A program made the position numbers and the translations under genes. From Neoechinorhynchus agilis (taxonomy: Eukaryota > Acanthocephala): DNA of 64,000 nucleotides. Position 1 is the first letter of the stretch; every line of letters starts with the position of its first letter. Below the pieces are notes generated by a model that saw nothing but the letters and a program-made list of their open reading frames with translations, searched no databases and had not been told where the DNA came from. The stretch covers positions 9,982,001 to 10,046,000 of the forward strand of contig CM121342.1 of assembly GCA_051530055.1 (NCBI GenBank). Reading direction: 5' to 3'. This document shows, piece after piece, positions 1 to 10,729 of the stretch.

Positions 1-504
1 ATGATGTAACGAAGAGTCCAGTTTTGGATTTCGGATTGAGAGGACGAATCGTGAGATAATTACTTGAGATGCTGTAGTACTTCGTATGACGAACCCCCCA
101 CCTGGATGATCCGCGCGGTCGGAGAAGGGTAGAAGAGGAAATAGATTATTGAAGTCTCCTGCAATAAAGAAATGGTGTGAATTTGTCGTATTTATGAGCT
201 CAGGATGCCGATATAGAACGATTGATTATCCCAAAAAGAGAAGTCCGGGGGTGACTCGAAAATTTGAATTGGGATGAGTGATTGGCAATGGTAGAAATGA
301 GTTTAGAGTTGAGACTTTGTTCGATTTATGGTGTTTTTGAGTTTCTTTTGGTTATAAAACTTGTGACTTTTTAAATCGTTTGGTTATATTGCACGAAGGA
401 TTGTGTTCGCTTGCTATGCCTAGAGTTAATTCGGCAGGAATCATGCGATCTTACCACAGCAAGAATCAAATTCCTCAAGGAGCATTTTAGAAAAGAAGAC
501 AACT
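1..504. other. Intergenic, no gene recognised
   Basis: No coding region, RNA gene or repeat is recognisable here. The stretch ends exactly where the 5' LTR of the neighbouring retrotransposon begins. Confidence 0.5.
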
Positions 505-633
505 TGTCAAGAGTTATCCCCGAAAGAATAATATACGTAGTGCATGTGAACATAGGTTGTGAACGTGTGCGCGCTACACCGAATAAAACATGACAACAAT
601 TTTGTGTGTGTTGCGTCGAATAAAACATGACAT
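505..633 (+). repeat. 5' LTR of the Ty3/Gypsy element
   Basis: This direct repeat matches 4757-4857. It is unusually short for a Gypsy-group LTR. It holds AATAAA polyadenylation-like signals and a near-duplicate of its own 3' segment, which makes it about 25 bp longer than the 3' copy. The exact inner edge is approximate. Confidence 0.75.
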
Positions 634-3600
634 CTGGTGACAGCGATGGACAGATTTGGAAAATACTGGAGCAACAAGCGAAGATGATCGAGATGTTGAC
701 GAACAGACAGATCAAATATGGAGAGGATCAGGAAGCGCGAAATAGATCAATGATTTCTGAGACGGAGGTAGCGAAAGCTAACATCACGCCGTTTCGCCAG
801 TATGTGGAGCAGGACGAAGAATGGAAAGATTACACACTTCAGTTGGAACAACATTTCGAGTGGTGCCAAGTAAAGGAGTCAGCTTGTAAAAAATCATGCC
901 TGCTGTCGTGGATCGGTGCAAAACCGTTCCGCCAATTGACCAAAGTCCTAACAAGAGACAAATTGAAGGATGTGTCCTACGAGCAGATAGTAGAGGCTAT
1001 GGGGAAGCTAGCGGGAGCAGTCGAACATGAAGTAACGGCTAGATTCAAATTTGGTATGATAAAGATGAAAGAATATCAAACGTATGCGGAATGGATCGCA
1101 GAGTTAAAAGGTGCAGGCGAAAATTGCAAATTCTATAAAGAAGAAACAAAAACGGAGGCTGATGCTTTATCCGAACGGATGCGCGATCATGTAGTGCTAA
1201 ACACGCCGTACGATGCCGTCCGGAGAGCGGCGTTCCAAATCGAAAACCTAACCTTCGAAAACCTTCAGGAGATAGCGTTCAGATACGAGTCCACCTCAAA
1301 AGCTATAGAAATAATGCCGTCGAACAAAGCAGTAGAAGCCGAAAGAGCGATATTCGAAGTCAAAAAGCGAAACGACGAAGATGAGAACCGGAAGGTGGAT
1401 TCGCGAGGTAGACGAGACACGCAATGGACTTTTAACAAATGGAAATGCCCTAAATGCGGGACAGGTCATGGAAGGAACCAAGAATGTCGAGCGCGGGGGT
1501 GCAAATGTTACAAGTGCGGAAAACTGGGTCATTTCACGAGAAGGTGCCGCAGCGATAAAGTTAATCGCGTTCAACGAGCAAGCGATTCACAATCGAGCTC
1601 AGAGGAATCGGAAGTGTTCGATGTCAACATTATGGAGCAGGACAAGAGACAACAAGCGTGGATCAAAACGAGACTCAACGGAATAAAAATCGATATATTG
1701 TTTGACACCGGTGCAGACGTCACCATCATTTCGAATCAGGTCTGGAAGGCTATTGGAAGGCCTCAACTAAAGAAAGGAAAAAAATTGATCAGTTTTGGAG
1801 GATCGGAAATCTCCAGCTTGGGAGAGTGTGATGTGCTGGTTACGATCGGAAGGACAAAAAAGGTAGCAACAGTAACGGTTGTCGAGCGAACAGCTAAGTG
1901 CCTTTTTGGACTGCCATGGTGTAAGCACTTCAACATAAGGCTTCCGCAGGAAGTGTATGTGAATACGATCAAAGCGGTGGGAATCCATGAAGGGTTGGAC
2001 CGTTGCTTGAAATTACATGATAAATTATTCCAGCAAAAGACGGAACCGATCAGAAATATGGTAGTCAGATTGAATCTCAGTCGAACAGCGGAACCAATTT
2101 TCGCATCAGCAAGAAGGATACCATTCGCATTGGAACAACCTGCGAGGGAAGAAATTATGCGACTGGTTGATGGAGGAATCTTGGAGGCCGTAGATATGGC
2201 GCAAGAACAAGTAGAATGGGCCACACCGATTGTCGTCGTCCGGAAGTCAAATGGGAAGGTCCGTATCTGTGGCGATTTCAAAGTTACACTGAACAGGTTC
2301 CTGGTGGCTGATAGTTATAACATTCCGTGTTTGGAAGATGTGTCGAGGAAGCTATACGGGGGTCAGAAATACGCAGTAATCGATTTATCGGACGCGTATC
2401 TTCAGTTAGAAGTCGATCAAACAACCAAGAACTTGCTAACAATCGCGACTCCATGGGGATTATACCGTTACAAAAGGCTTCCTTTCGGAGTATCGTCAGC
2501 CCCAAAAATTTTCCAGAAGTTCATGGATCAGCTGTTGGATGGCGTACCTTTAACCAAAGCTTATTTGGATGATATTATCATCACAGGCGCGAACGACGAG
2601 GAGCATATTCAAAACCTAAATACGGTGTTGACGAAGTTGGAAGAAGTCGGAATAAATGTTAGAAGAGAAAAATGTCAGTTCATTAAAAGAGTGGTTAAAT
2701 ATTTGGGGCATATGTTGGTTGATGGCAAGTTGTGTGCAAACAGCGAAAAAGTAGATGACTTACAAAGAGCAATGGAACCCAGGAACAAAAGAGAGCTGCG
2801 TGCGTTTTTGGGAACTGCGAACTTCCTGGATCGCTTTATTCCGAACTTTCAGGCGATCTGCGCACCCCTATATGATTTGATTAAGACAAAAGCTGTTTGG
2901 ATATGGCGGAAGGAGCAGACAGCGGTGTTCGAGCGCGTCAAGGAAGCTATCGCGAATCACATTTCTTTAAAATTATATGATGAAAAGAAACCACTAATTT
3001 TGGCGTGCGATGCAAGTGACTATGGTATTGGAGCCGCCTTATTTCAGGCCGACGGTCGTGGACCCAGGGAAGCGCCAATTATGTTGACGTCACGAAAACT
3101 TAATCCCACGGAAGTGCGATATGCTACCATAGACAAAGAAGCCTTAGCCATCGTGCACGCAATCAAGCGTTTTCATAAATACCTTTATGGGCGACATTTT
3201 GTGCTAGAAACTGATCACCAACCGTTAAAGCACATATGCGGGTACCAGAGGGACCTCAGCAAGATGACCAACGGAAGGTTAGTGCGTTGGGCGATAATGC
3301 TAAATGAATATAACTTCGATATAAGATACGTTAAAGGCAAAACAAATTTGTATGCTGACTGCTTATCGAGGTTACCGAACGATCAGAAGAAATTTACTGT
3401 TAATTCAGTAGATGTAAAGTTACTAGCTGCAAATCACCAACAACGCGTTGAGGAGATACAGTTGTCGCGAAAAACGCTCGAGTTAGCAACTAAGCAGGAT
3501 CGGACGTTCAAAAAGCTGCGGCAGCAATTGAAATACGGCTGGTCATCTAAAATGGACAGAGTTGATGATGCATACTGGAACCGGGGGGACGAATTGGCGG

Positions 3601-4745
3601 AGGAAAACGGCCTTATGTTATATCAACATAAGCTCGTCATTCCGAAATGTTTGCGATTGAAGGTACTCGAAAACCTCCACAAGGGACACCCGGGAATTGA
3701 GTCGATGAAAAGACTCAGTAAACATGTTGTGTGGTGGCCACGAATTGGGGACGACATTGAAAGGTACGTGGGAAGATGCACACATTGTCAAAAATCGAGA
3801 CCCGCGATGCCGAAAGAGCCACTGTTCAGATGGGACATACCACGCCGTGTGTGGAGCCGGTTACATTTGGATTTGGCGGGCCCAATAAAGAACAAGATGT
3901 TCCTGATTCTGGTTGATGCTACAAGCAAATGGGTGGAGATATGGAATTTGGGTGAAAAGTCGACTACATCGAATATCATATACAATCTTACAGATTGTTT
4001 TGCGAGGTTTGGCGTGCCCAATACAATCATCACGGACAACGGGCCTCAATTCAAATCGGAAGAGTTTGAGCAATTCTGTTCGAATAGAGGAATCAAGCAC
4101 GGTTCAACAAGTCCGTACCACCCGCAAACGAATGGCCTCGCGGAACGTATGGTGGGAACGTTCAAACGAAGGACCAAGAGCGACGATGGAAAGGTGACAC
4201 AAGAAGAGCTTTGGGATTTTCTGTTGAGTTATCGGAATACGGAGAACAGTACGACAGGGATTTCGCCCGCGCGCGTTATGATGGGACGGCAATTGCCCTC
4301 GATTTTCGATAATTTAAAAAATCACGAGTCAGTCGCGGAAAAGTATACGAGGGAAGATGACCATAAGAGGAAATTCAGGGAATTCGAGAAAGGACAAGCG
4401 ATTTGGTTTAAAAGACCTATTGATCAGACGTGGAACGAAGGCGAGATAACGGATAGAAGCGGCCCTGTTTCATATACGATCGAAGATAGTAATCAGAGAG
4501 AGCACAGGATTCACGGAGACTTTCTGAAGTACAGAGAAGAAGAAGCTGAATCCGGAAAAGAGGAGGAAGGGAGTAAGATGGGAAACAGCTCACCGATCGA
4601 AGACAAGCGAGACGAGAGGGAAAACGATCCAAAATTACAGAGATCGGAAGACGATCCATTATTAGAAAGATCCGAACCTGAACATACTATTGCTCTTCGA
4701 AGAAGTACACGTACCAGACGCCCACCAGAAGTTTGGAGACGATAA
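627..4745 (+). CDS. Gag-Pol polyprotein of Ty3/Gypsy element
   Basis: A single uninterrupted 1372-codon frame. In order: a Gag region (about residues 1-270), zinc-knuckle cysteines (CYKCGKLGHFTRRC near residue 293), an aspartic protease (DTGADVTII near 360), a reverse transcriptase with YLDDI near 645, RNase H, an HHCC integrase zinc finger (HPGIES... CTHCQ near 1020-1055), and an integrase core with ITDNGPQF and a downstream glutamate in NGLAERMVG. It ends in a basic tail shared by many Gypsy-group proteins. Gag and Pol share one frame, so no frameshift is needed between them, as is known for some Gypsy lineages. The ATG lies at the LTR/primer-site junction, so there is almost no leader. No envelope gene follows. 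Confidence 0.9.
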   Translation: MTSGDSDGQIWKILEQQAKMIEMLTNRQIKYGEDQEARNRSMISETEVAKANITPFRQYVEQDEEWKDYTLQLEQHFEWCQVKESACKKSCLLSWIGAKPFRQLTKVLTRDKLKDVSYEQIVEAMGKLAGAVEHEVTARFKFGMIKMKEYQTYAEWIAELKGAGENCKFYKEETKTEADALSERMRDHVVLNTPYDAVRRAAFQIENLTFENLQEIAFRYESTSKAIEIMPSNKAVEAERAIFEVKKRNDEDENRKVDSRGRRDTQWTFNKWKCPKCGTGHGRNQECRARGCKCYKCGKLGHFTRRCRSDKVNRVQRASDSQSSSEESEVFDVNIMEQDKRQQAWIKTRLNGIKIDILFDTGADVTIISNQVWKAIGRPQLKKGKKLISFGGSEISSLGECDVLVTIGRTKKVATVTVVERTAKCLFGLPWCKHFNIRLPQEVYVNTIKAVGIHEGLDRCLKLHDKLFQQKTEPIRNMVVRLNLSRTAEPIFASARRIPFALEQPAREEIMRLVDGGILEAVDMAQEQVEWATPIVVVRKSNGKVRICGDFKVTLNRFLVADSYNIPCLEDVSRKLYGGQKYAVIDLSDAYLQLEVDQTTKNLLTIATPWGLYRYKRLPFGVSSAPKIFQKFMDQLLDGVPLTKAYLDDIIITGANDEEHIQNLNTVLTKLEEVGINVRREKCQFIKRVVKYLGHMLVDGKLCANSEKVDDLQRAMEPRNKRELRAFLGTANFLDRFIPNFQAICAPLYDLIKTKAVWIWRKEQTAVFERVKEAIANHISLKLYDEKKPLILACDASDYGIGAALFQADGRGPREAPIMLTSRKLNPTEVRYATIDKEALAIVHAIKRFHKYLYGRHFVLETDHQPLKHICGYQRDLSKMTNGRLVRWAIMLNEYNFDIRYVKGKTNLYADCLSRLPNDQKKFTVNSVDVKLLAANHQQRVEEIQLSRKTLELATKQDRTFKKLRQQLKYGWSSKMDRVDDAYWNRGDELAEENGLMLYQHKLVIPKCLRLKVLENLHKGHPGIESMKRLSKHVVWWPRIGDDIERYVGRCTHCQKSRPAMPKEPLFRWDIPRRVWSRLHLDLAGPIKNKMFLILVDATSKWVEIWNLGEKSTTSNIIYNLTDCFARFGVPNTIITDNGPQFKSEEFEQFCSNRGIKHGSTSPYHPQTNGLAERMVGTFKRRTKSDDGKVTQEELWDFLLSYRNTENSTTGISPARVMMGRQLPSIFDNLKNHESVAEKYTREDDHKRKFREFEKGQAIWFKRPIDQTWNEGEITDRSGPVSYTIEDSNQREHRIHGDFLKYREEEAESGKEEEGSKMGNSSPIEDKRDERENDPKLQRSEDDPLLERSEPEHTIALRRSTRTRRPPEVWRR

Positions 4746-4756
4746 GGGGGAGGAGA

Positions 4757-4857
4757 TGTCAAGAGTTATCCCCGAAAGAATAATATACGTAGTGCATGTG
4801 GACATAGGTTGTGAACGTGTGTGGGGGTGTGCGCGCTACATCGAATAAAACATGACA
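4757..4857 (+). repeat. 3' LTR of the Ty3/Gypsy element
   Basis: Direct repeat of 505-633, directly after the polypurine tract. The end is placed after the last AATAAAACATGACA; similarity may continue a few bases further. Confidence 0.7.
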
Positions 4858-4934
4858 AAATTTTGTTCCCTTGTGATATAATTTGTAAGTGTAATACGCT
4901 ATTTGTTGATCGTGAATCTTTTCTCTGAGAAACT

Positions 4935-5237
4935 CATGGATATTATACACCTAACTGTGACAGTATTTTCTCATTGATAACTATTGTCTCCTAATAATAT
5001 GAGAGCCTTGTTGAAAATAAGAGGAGCCAAAGGTCATTTCCGTAGTTAGATTGTCTCTTCAAGCTTAAACGAGTATTTCTTCATCCGTTATTTCACAATA
5101 TTTCTCCCATTAGGTTTCAGGATATTTTCGATTAAATGTCGATCGCCGTTAACAATACGTATAATGTCGTTTATATATGATCGTTATTAATCTGCATTAT
5201 AGTTGTTTTCTCTAAGGATCTCATTTTTAAGTATAGG
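4935..5237. repeat. Dispersed repeat, second copy at 37.6 kb
   Basis: About 300 bp closely matching 37617-37895 in the same orientation. Shared landmarks are GACAGTATTTTCTCATTG, CTCCTAATAATATGAGAG and GATCGCCGTTAACAATACGT. There is no coding potential and no terminal repeats that I can see. The family is unknown to me. Confidence 0.75.
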
Positions 5238-5567
5238 AGGATGAAACGAATTAGGATTACGAATGTTGTGCTCATAAGCCCAATTGTGACAGTATTTTCT
5301 TATTAATGGCTTATTGGGACAAATCGTGATGTCTTGATTGGCTTGCTATAGTATTTCTTCACTCATGCTTTTGATTTATTCGCCCATAACGTTTAAGGAT
5401 CTGAATAATTGAATTTTTTCAACATTAAAATCTTACCTGAAACAGAAACAATTAAAATCTATTCATAATACTACCATTTTAGTTTTTAAACAACAAAAAT
5501 GTGACTTTTATCATCTTCGAGACCAGCGCTCAGTTATCTAAAGACATTTAATCTATTACTTATGTTC
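5238..5567. other. Intergenic between repeat and HARS 3' end
   Basis: No gene is recognisable. The stretch is AT-rich and holds the 3' flank of the HARS gene, which is read from the other side. Confidence 0.5.
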
Positions 5568-7373
5568 TCATAATCGATCTATGATTGAAAATCCGTGCAT
5601 GACCATTTCCTTATTATTCTCAATTCGAAAATCCTTTACAAGTCGTCGCACTTCATCGATCAACTCTTCCCTTTTGATTAATCGCTGTATTTGATAACAT
5701 ATAGTTAAAACTAAGAAATCAAGCGCTCACTTCGACTCTTGTATTAACATCTTTAAGTTTTACGACACCTTGTTCAATTTCCGATTGACCGATGATCAAA
5801 CAAAAAGGAATGTTACGTTGCTCGCAATACTGAATTTGATCAAGAAACTTTGGCCTTGATTTAGCACTATAGGCAACTTTTATTCCATTATCGAGTAGCA
5901 TTTTTAAAAGCTGTAATCTTTCAATAATAAATCCCGATTGAGCAGTTGCGACGTACACTTCAGTTTCCACTGTACGAAATATTCTTTTTTCGGACAAACA
6001 GTCTAACCTCTGCGAAAATATTTTAAATTTAAGGAACATTCAAAAAAGTACCTGTTTAAGAACAGTGACCATTCGCTCAATACCAAAACTGATTCCAATA
6101 CAAGGGACATTAATACCTTCGCGTCCAGCAATCGTTCGAACCAAGTCATCGTATCGCCCACCAGCAGCAACTGTTCCAACACTACCACCATCTTCTCCAC
6201 TGACTTCAAAATTCTTTAGAACAACTTCATAAATGACACCGGTGTAGTAATCAAGACCTCGAGCTAATGCGTAGTCGAATTGGATTCTATTCAATATTCC
6301 GAAAGCTTCGAGGTATTTGAGTAGTAGTTCAATGTCATCGAGCCCCTGGTTGATGATTTTCGAAGATTTAAGCGAAGTGTCCGTTCGAAGACGATCAAGA
6401 AGGCCTATTCCTGTAATATCGTCGGGACGTTTTTCAATATAGATACCAATGCGTTCTACCACGTCCTGTGAAATACCCTTTACTTGGATAAGCTCATCGT
6501 GGATCTCAATCCAGGGTTTCTAGAAAATGCAAAAAACATGAAATCTCATTTAGATGCAGAAGATTCAGAGCAATTTTTTCTATTGACCTTATCCAATTTA
6601 TCCACCGAAGAACAAACAGTCTTTATCTGGGATTCTTTAACTCCGCAATGTATGAGAATTCCTTTAAGAATATTGCGGTGATTTAACTACAATAGCGGTT
6701 TTAAAGTATTGGCGAATTTGAACAAATAAGTAAACCTTAATCACATAATCGGGCATATTAAGCCGGTCCATCACTCTAGAAGCTAATAGAATAATTTCCG
6801 CGTCTGTAATCATCGGACCAAACTTTCCCGCAATGTCGAAATCCTTTAAGATTTGTTTTCTATTAAAGTAAAAAAGTTTGAACCCACGCATTGATAGAAT
6901 TCTCTAAGTCGTCCTCTAGTCATTTTTGGATTATCACGACGGAACACCTTCCCAACCTGAAACCGTCTCATAAACAACACTCTGCTACTAGCAAGGTACC
7001 TCGCAAAAGGTACCGTCAAATCATAGCGTAGTGAAAGCAGTTCTCCTTCAAAGTCTTCGAGATTGTAAATCAGCTTTTGTTCTTCGCCATATTTATTAGA
7101 CAAGACGTCCTTAAGGAAAGATTATAAACAAAGATTCCAAATTTAATTACTTACTCTTAGTTCAAAACAAGGAGTGTCGATTTCCTCGGCGTCGTGAGCC
7201 AGACAACAATCGCGAACGCATTCAATTATATTGCTGGTTCTCGTTTAGAAAAACCCAAAGAATCAGTAAATGTTTACGTGGGATCGAAGACTTATAAGAT
7301 CTGATAAACAATCGCGAGTCCCCTTCGGGGTTTTCAGAGACACAGTGTTTGGAGGACAATTTGTAGTCGACAT
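5568..7373 (-). CDS. HARS1: Cytosolic histidyl-tRNA synthetase, multi-exon
   Basis: Class II synthetase that charges tRNA-His. The start at 7373 gives [20 protein letters not shown]; the KTPKGTRD block is the conserved HARS entry motif, and I see no mitochondrial leader. Later blocks match the family in order: [44 protein letters not shown] (motif 2), [24 protein letters not shown], the histidine loop [13 protein letters not shown], the glycine-rich [12 protein letters not shown], and motif 3 GISFGIERM, followed by the anticodon-binding domain. Short introns are visible: 6010-6051 (42 bp, GT-AG) between VLKQ and RLDCLSEK, and 5685-5730 (46 bp), after which the last exon encodes [15 protein letters not shown] and stops at 5568. 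Other introns lie near 6519-6570, 6690-6740, 6848-6890 and 7105-7150. The junction near 7240-7300 is unresolved. Confidence 0.92.
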
Positions 7374-7574
7374 AGTGCAAATCAATGAACTTAGAGTATT
7401 GAATTGATATTTCGAAATTAGAAATTTAAATACTCGGATAGAAGCCAGCGAGTAAATCTATCTGAAAAATTGGTAGTGACAATGTTATAAGTGTAATATT
7501 TTTGTTACGTTTCACGCTAAGCATTCTAAGAAATGACTATTTTCGTTTAAGCTCGTTGTTCAACAGTGGAGATA

Positions 7575-7925
7575 TTCCATCAATCAAAAAACATTGATCA
7601 ATGTTTCCTTAAAATAAATCCAGACAAAAACAATTAATAGAAATTTGAAAATACATCTCGACTTTAAATACTAATTTACGAATAAGGAATTTAAAAGGCT
7701 CAAAGGGGAATTCTTCGATTAGGCAAATTGTGTCCCAAACTTTACTTTGCAAGAAACACTTCTGACGTTCAATGTCGTTTTCCAAAGAAAAAAATTCCAT
7801 CAATCAAAAACATTGATCAACATTTCTTTAAAATAAATCCAGACTGGAACAACCAATAGAAATTTGTTTTATATTCCAAAAATACACCTCGACTTTAATT
7901 TTAAATACTATTTACAGAATAGGAA
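7575..7925. repeat. Two-copy tandem duplication, period about 222 bp
   Basis: The block starting CCATCAATCAAAAAACATTG near 7577 recurs at 7798. Both copies share TAAAATAAATCCAGAC and CTCGACTTTAA and end in GAATAGGAAT or a close variant. The copies have diverged by small insertions and substitutions. Confidence 0.7.
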
Positions 7926-8394
7926 TGTAGCAGACTAAAAGTCGGATTTCTTAAAAGCAACGACCTTCGTTGGTTCTGTCCTCGCTATAAATTTGGTCTT
8001 TGAAGTCAGTCTTTAATTGAGAATGTTTTTATCGTTTATTTCCATCTTTTTGGTTACTCTGTCTCTTTTTTTCAACATGAAGACATTCTAAAAGTCTTAA
8101 AATGGGCCCAACCGACAATCGCTTGTTAAAAATTCGAAAATATAAACGCATTGAGCTTTTAGATTCGAATACCAATTTAAGGTTACAATTCGTCGATTTC
8201 ACTTTATCTAACTGGGAACCAGAAGCATTTCGAATTTACGACCTTAATCAAACGAATCAAGGGAAAGGGTTTCATCGTCTTACTTACGTCCAATAGATAC
8301 AACCGTTTACTTTGCCAAATTCGTTTTGTTTAAAACTTATTATTTTAAAAATGTCGATATGTGAGGTACCGGGGAATGTGATTCGAATTATTAT

Positions 8395-8520
8395 TTAGAA
8401 GTCGCCACCCGCGGTATCGTCGGGTTCATCATCAGTTATTTTGTTATTAATAGACGCTTTAACAAACAAACTGATGATGAACCTTCGGTGAGGTTCGCAG
8501 AACGTCTTTAATAAGTAATC
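8395..8520. repeat. Foldback element with CTGATGATGAACC arms
   Basis: GGGTTCATCATCAGTTATTT near 8429 is answered by AACAAACTGATGATGAACC near 8462. The right-hand arm continues GGTTCGCAGAACGTCTTTAA. A related end, in inverse orientation, occurs at 14940-15035 (AAAGACGCTGCGAACCTCGT). It looks like the end of a dispersed element. Confidence 0.55.
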
Positions 8521-8925
8521 ATTTATACAATAATTATTATTTTAAATTCGCGGAAAATAATCATTGACGAATATTGCCGAAATTTAAAATGATCGAATTA
8601 ATCAGTGTGACTCTAAATTTATAAGAAAGCAATCAGGTTTTCCCTTCGGCAACTTGAGTTCCGAAAGATGCGATTTGAGAAAATAACTTCCTATCAACGC
8701 ATAAACGAGGCAACGAATGACGATTTATTTTTTATTTCTTTCCGCAAAACAACTGACAATATCGTCGGGTTGATCATCTCAAGATCATCCTCGGGGCAAT
8801 GGACGATAAAAATGTTCCTTAGTTTGCATAAGAACTTTAAATGCTCGAAGATTGAATTATTCATATTTGTTTATGGCGAAAAAATTGAAGTAGCTTCATT
8901 TTTGCAAGTTATTTCAACGTAAATA

Positions 8926-10642
8926 ACTTGCGGCACGAAATTGTGCCTCCGAAAACAATCGGATTCAATAAATTCCTTCAAATTTTCACCGTCATAAAAA
9001 CGGTTTATCTGTGGCGGTGAAAAATTAAAGGAATTAGTTAGATCCGATATTTCGGTGGCATATTCTTGTGCGAGTTATCAAGGCCGCTTGCGGCACGAAA
9101 TTGTGCCTCCGAAAACAATCGCATTTAAGAAGCTCTTTCAAATTTTCACCGTCATAAAAAAGGTTTATTTGTGACGGTGAAAAATTAAAGGAATTTTTTA
9201 AATCCGATATTTCGGAGGCACATTTTTGCGCCTTTATCAAGGTTGTTTGTGGCACGAAATTGTGCCTCCGAAAACAATCAGATTCAATAAATTCTTTCAA
9301 ACTTTCACCGTCATAAAAACGGTTTACTTGTGGCGGTTAAAAATTAAAGGAATTTATTAAATCCGATATTTCGGAGGCACATTTTTGTGCGCCTTTATAT
9401 AGGTTGTTTGCGGCACGAAATTGTGCCTCCGAAAACAATCAGATTCAATAAATTCTTTCAAATTTTCACCGTCATAAAAACGGTTCATTTGTGGCGCTGA
9501 AAAATTAAAGGAATTAGTTAAATCCGATATTTCGGTGGCATATTCTTGTGCGCCTTTATCAAGGCTGTTTGCGGCACGAAATTGTGCCTCCGAAAACAAT
9601 CAGATTCAATAAATTCTTTCAAACTTTCACCGTCATAAAAACGGTTTACTTGTGGCGGTTAAAAATTAAAGAAATTTATTAAATCCGATATTTCGGAGGC
9701 ACATTTTTGTGCGCCTTTATAAAGGTTGTTTGCGGCACGAAATTGTACCTCCGAAAACAATCAGATTCAATAAATTCTTTCAAATTTTCACCGTCATAAA
9801 AACGGTTTATCTGTGGCGGTGAAAAATTAAAGGAATTTTTTAAATCCGATATTTCGGAGGCACATTTTTGCGCCTTTATCAAGGTTGTTTGTGGCACGAA
9901 ATTGTGCCTCCGAAAACAATCAGATTCAATAAATTCTTTCAAACTTTCACCGTCATAAAAACGGTTTACTTGTGGCGGTTAAAAATTAAAGAAATTTATT
10001 AAATCCGATATTTCGGAGGCACATTTTTGTGCGCCTTTATAAAGGTTGTTTGCGGCACGAAATTGTACCTCCGAAAACAATCAGATTCAATAAATTCTTT
10101 CAAATTTTCACCGTCATAAAAACGGTTTATCTGTGGCGGTGAAAAATTAAAGGAATTTTTTAAATCCGATATTTCGGAGGCACATTTTTTGCGCCTTTAT
10201 CAAGGTTGTTTGTGGCACGAAATTGTGCCTCCGAAAACAATCGAATTTAATAAGCTCTTTCAAATTTTCACCGTCATAAAAACGGTTTATTTGTGACGGT
10301 GATAAATTAAAGGAATTTATTAAATCCGATATTTCGGAGGCACATTTTTGTGCGTCTTTATCAATGTTGTTTGCGGCACGAAATTGTGCCTCCGAAAACA
10401 ATCAGATTCAATAAATTCTTTCAAATTTTCACCGTCATAAAAACGGTTTATTTGTGGCGCTGAAAAATTAAAGGAATTTATTAACGCCTATATTTCGGTG
10501 GTACATTCTTGTACGCCTTTATCAAAACACTTGAAAAAACTTTGAAGCAACCTTGATAAAGGCGTACAAGATTGTGCCTCCAAAATATCGGATTTAATAA
10601 ATTCCTTCAAATTTTCACCGCCAACAAAACCACTTATAAATA
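8926..10642. repeat. Satellite array of a palindromic ~160-bp unit
   Basis: Ten units begin at GGCACGAAATTGTG near 8932, 9092, 9251, 9412, 9573, 9734, 9893, 10054, 10214 and 10375, with spacings of 159-161 bp. Each unit is itself an inverted repeat: GTGCCTCCGAAA...TTTTCACCG is answered by CGGTGAAAAATTAAAGGAAT...ATTTCGGAGGCAC. Units 9573-9892 and 9893-10213 form a near-identical 320-bp dimer. The last unit, 10480-10642, is degenerate and rearranged. Open frames through the array encode a repeating SDCFRRHNFVPQTT peptide but come from the repeat and are not taken as genes. Confidence 0.92.
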
Positions 10643-10729
10643 TTTAACTTCAATGAAAAGTCTAAAAATAAATTAAAATGATTGGAGCAACAACAATGGT
10701 TGCTTTTTTCGCATTCCAGATATTTCCAA

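Larger units (their letters stand above)
505..4857 (+). mobile_element. Ty3/Gypsy LTR retrotransposon, looks whole
   Basis: A compact LTR retrotransposon. The ends carry short direct repeats: a 5' LTR from 505 to about 633 and a 3' LTR from 4757 to about 4857, both starting TGTCAAGAGTTATCCCCGAA and both carrying AATAAAACATGACA near the end. A purine tract (AAGGGGGAGGAGA) sits directly before the 3' LTR, and a primer-binding-like TGGTGACAG follows the 5' LTR. The body is one long open frame encoding Gag and Pol with no envelope gene. The LTRs differ by only a few positions plus one small length difference, so the insertion looks young. I could not confirm a target-site duplication, because the LTR ends are blurred by an internal near-repeat of the AATAAAACATGACA segment. 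Confidence 0.9.
7374..8925. other. Intergenic with tandem duplication and foldback DNA
   Basis: Upstream of HARS. It holds the duplicated block at 7575-7925 and a foldback at about 8400-8510. Short open frames at 8102-8296 and 8668-8922 have no recognisable similarity, and I treat them as chance. Confidence 0.5.

Noticed and set aside
6484-6681. Plus-strand 65-codon frame starting [11 protein letters not shown]
   Set aside because: It is antisense to HARS exons whose protein matches the family ([20 protein letters not shown]).
8400-8520. CTGATGA box followed by a hairpin, considered as a hammerhead ribozyme
   Set aside because: The GAAA box and the third stem are missing at the right places; the structure is explained by the inverted GGTTCATCATCAG arms.
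8102-8922. Two short plus-strand frames, 64 and 84 codons
   Set aside because: No similarity recognised, no promoter or splice context; length is within chance in this region.
8926-10401. Several minus-strand open frames encoding repeated peptides (IESDCFRRHNFVPQTT...)
   Set aside because: They are open only because the 160-bp satellite unit lacks stops in that frame; they restart with each unit and have no start context or similarity.
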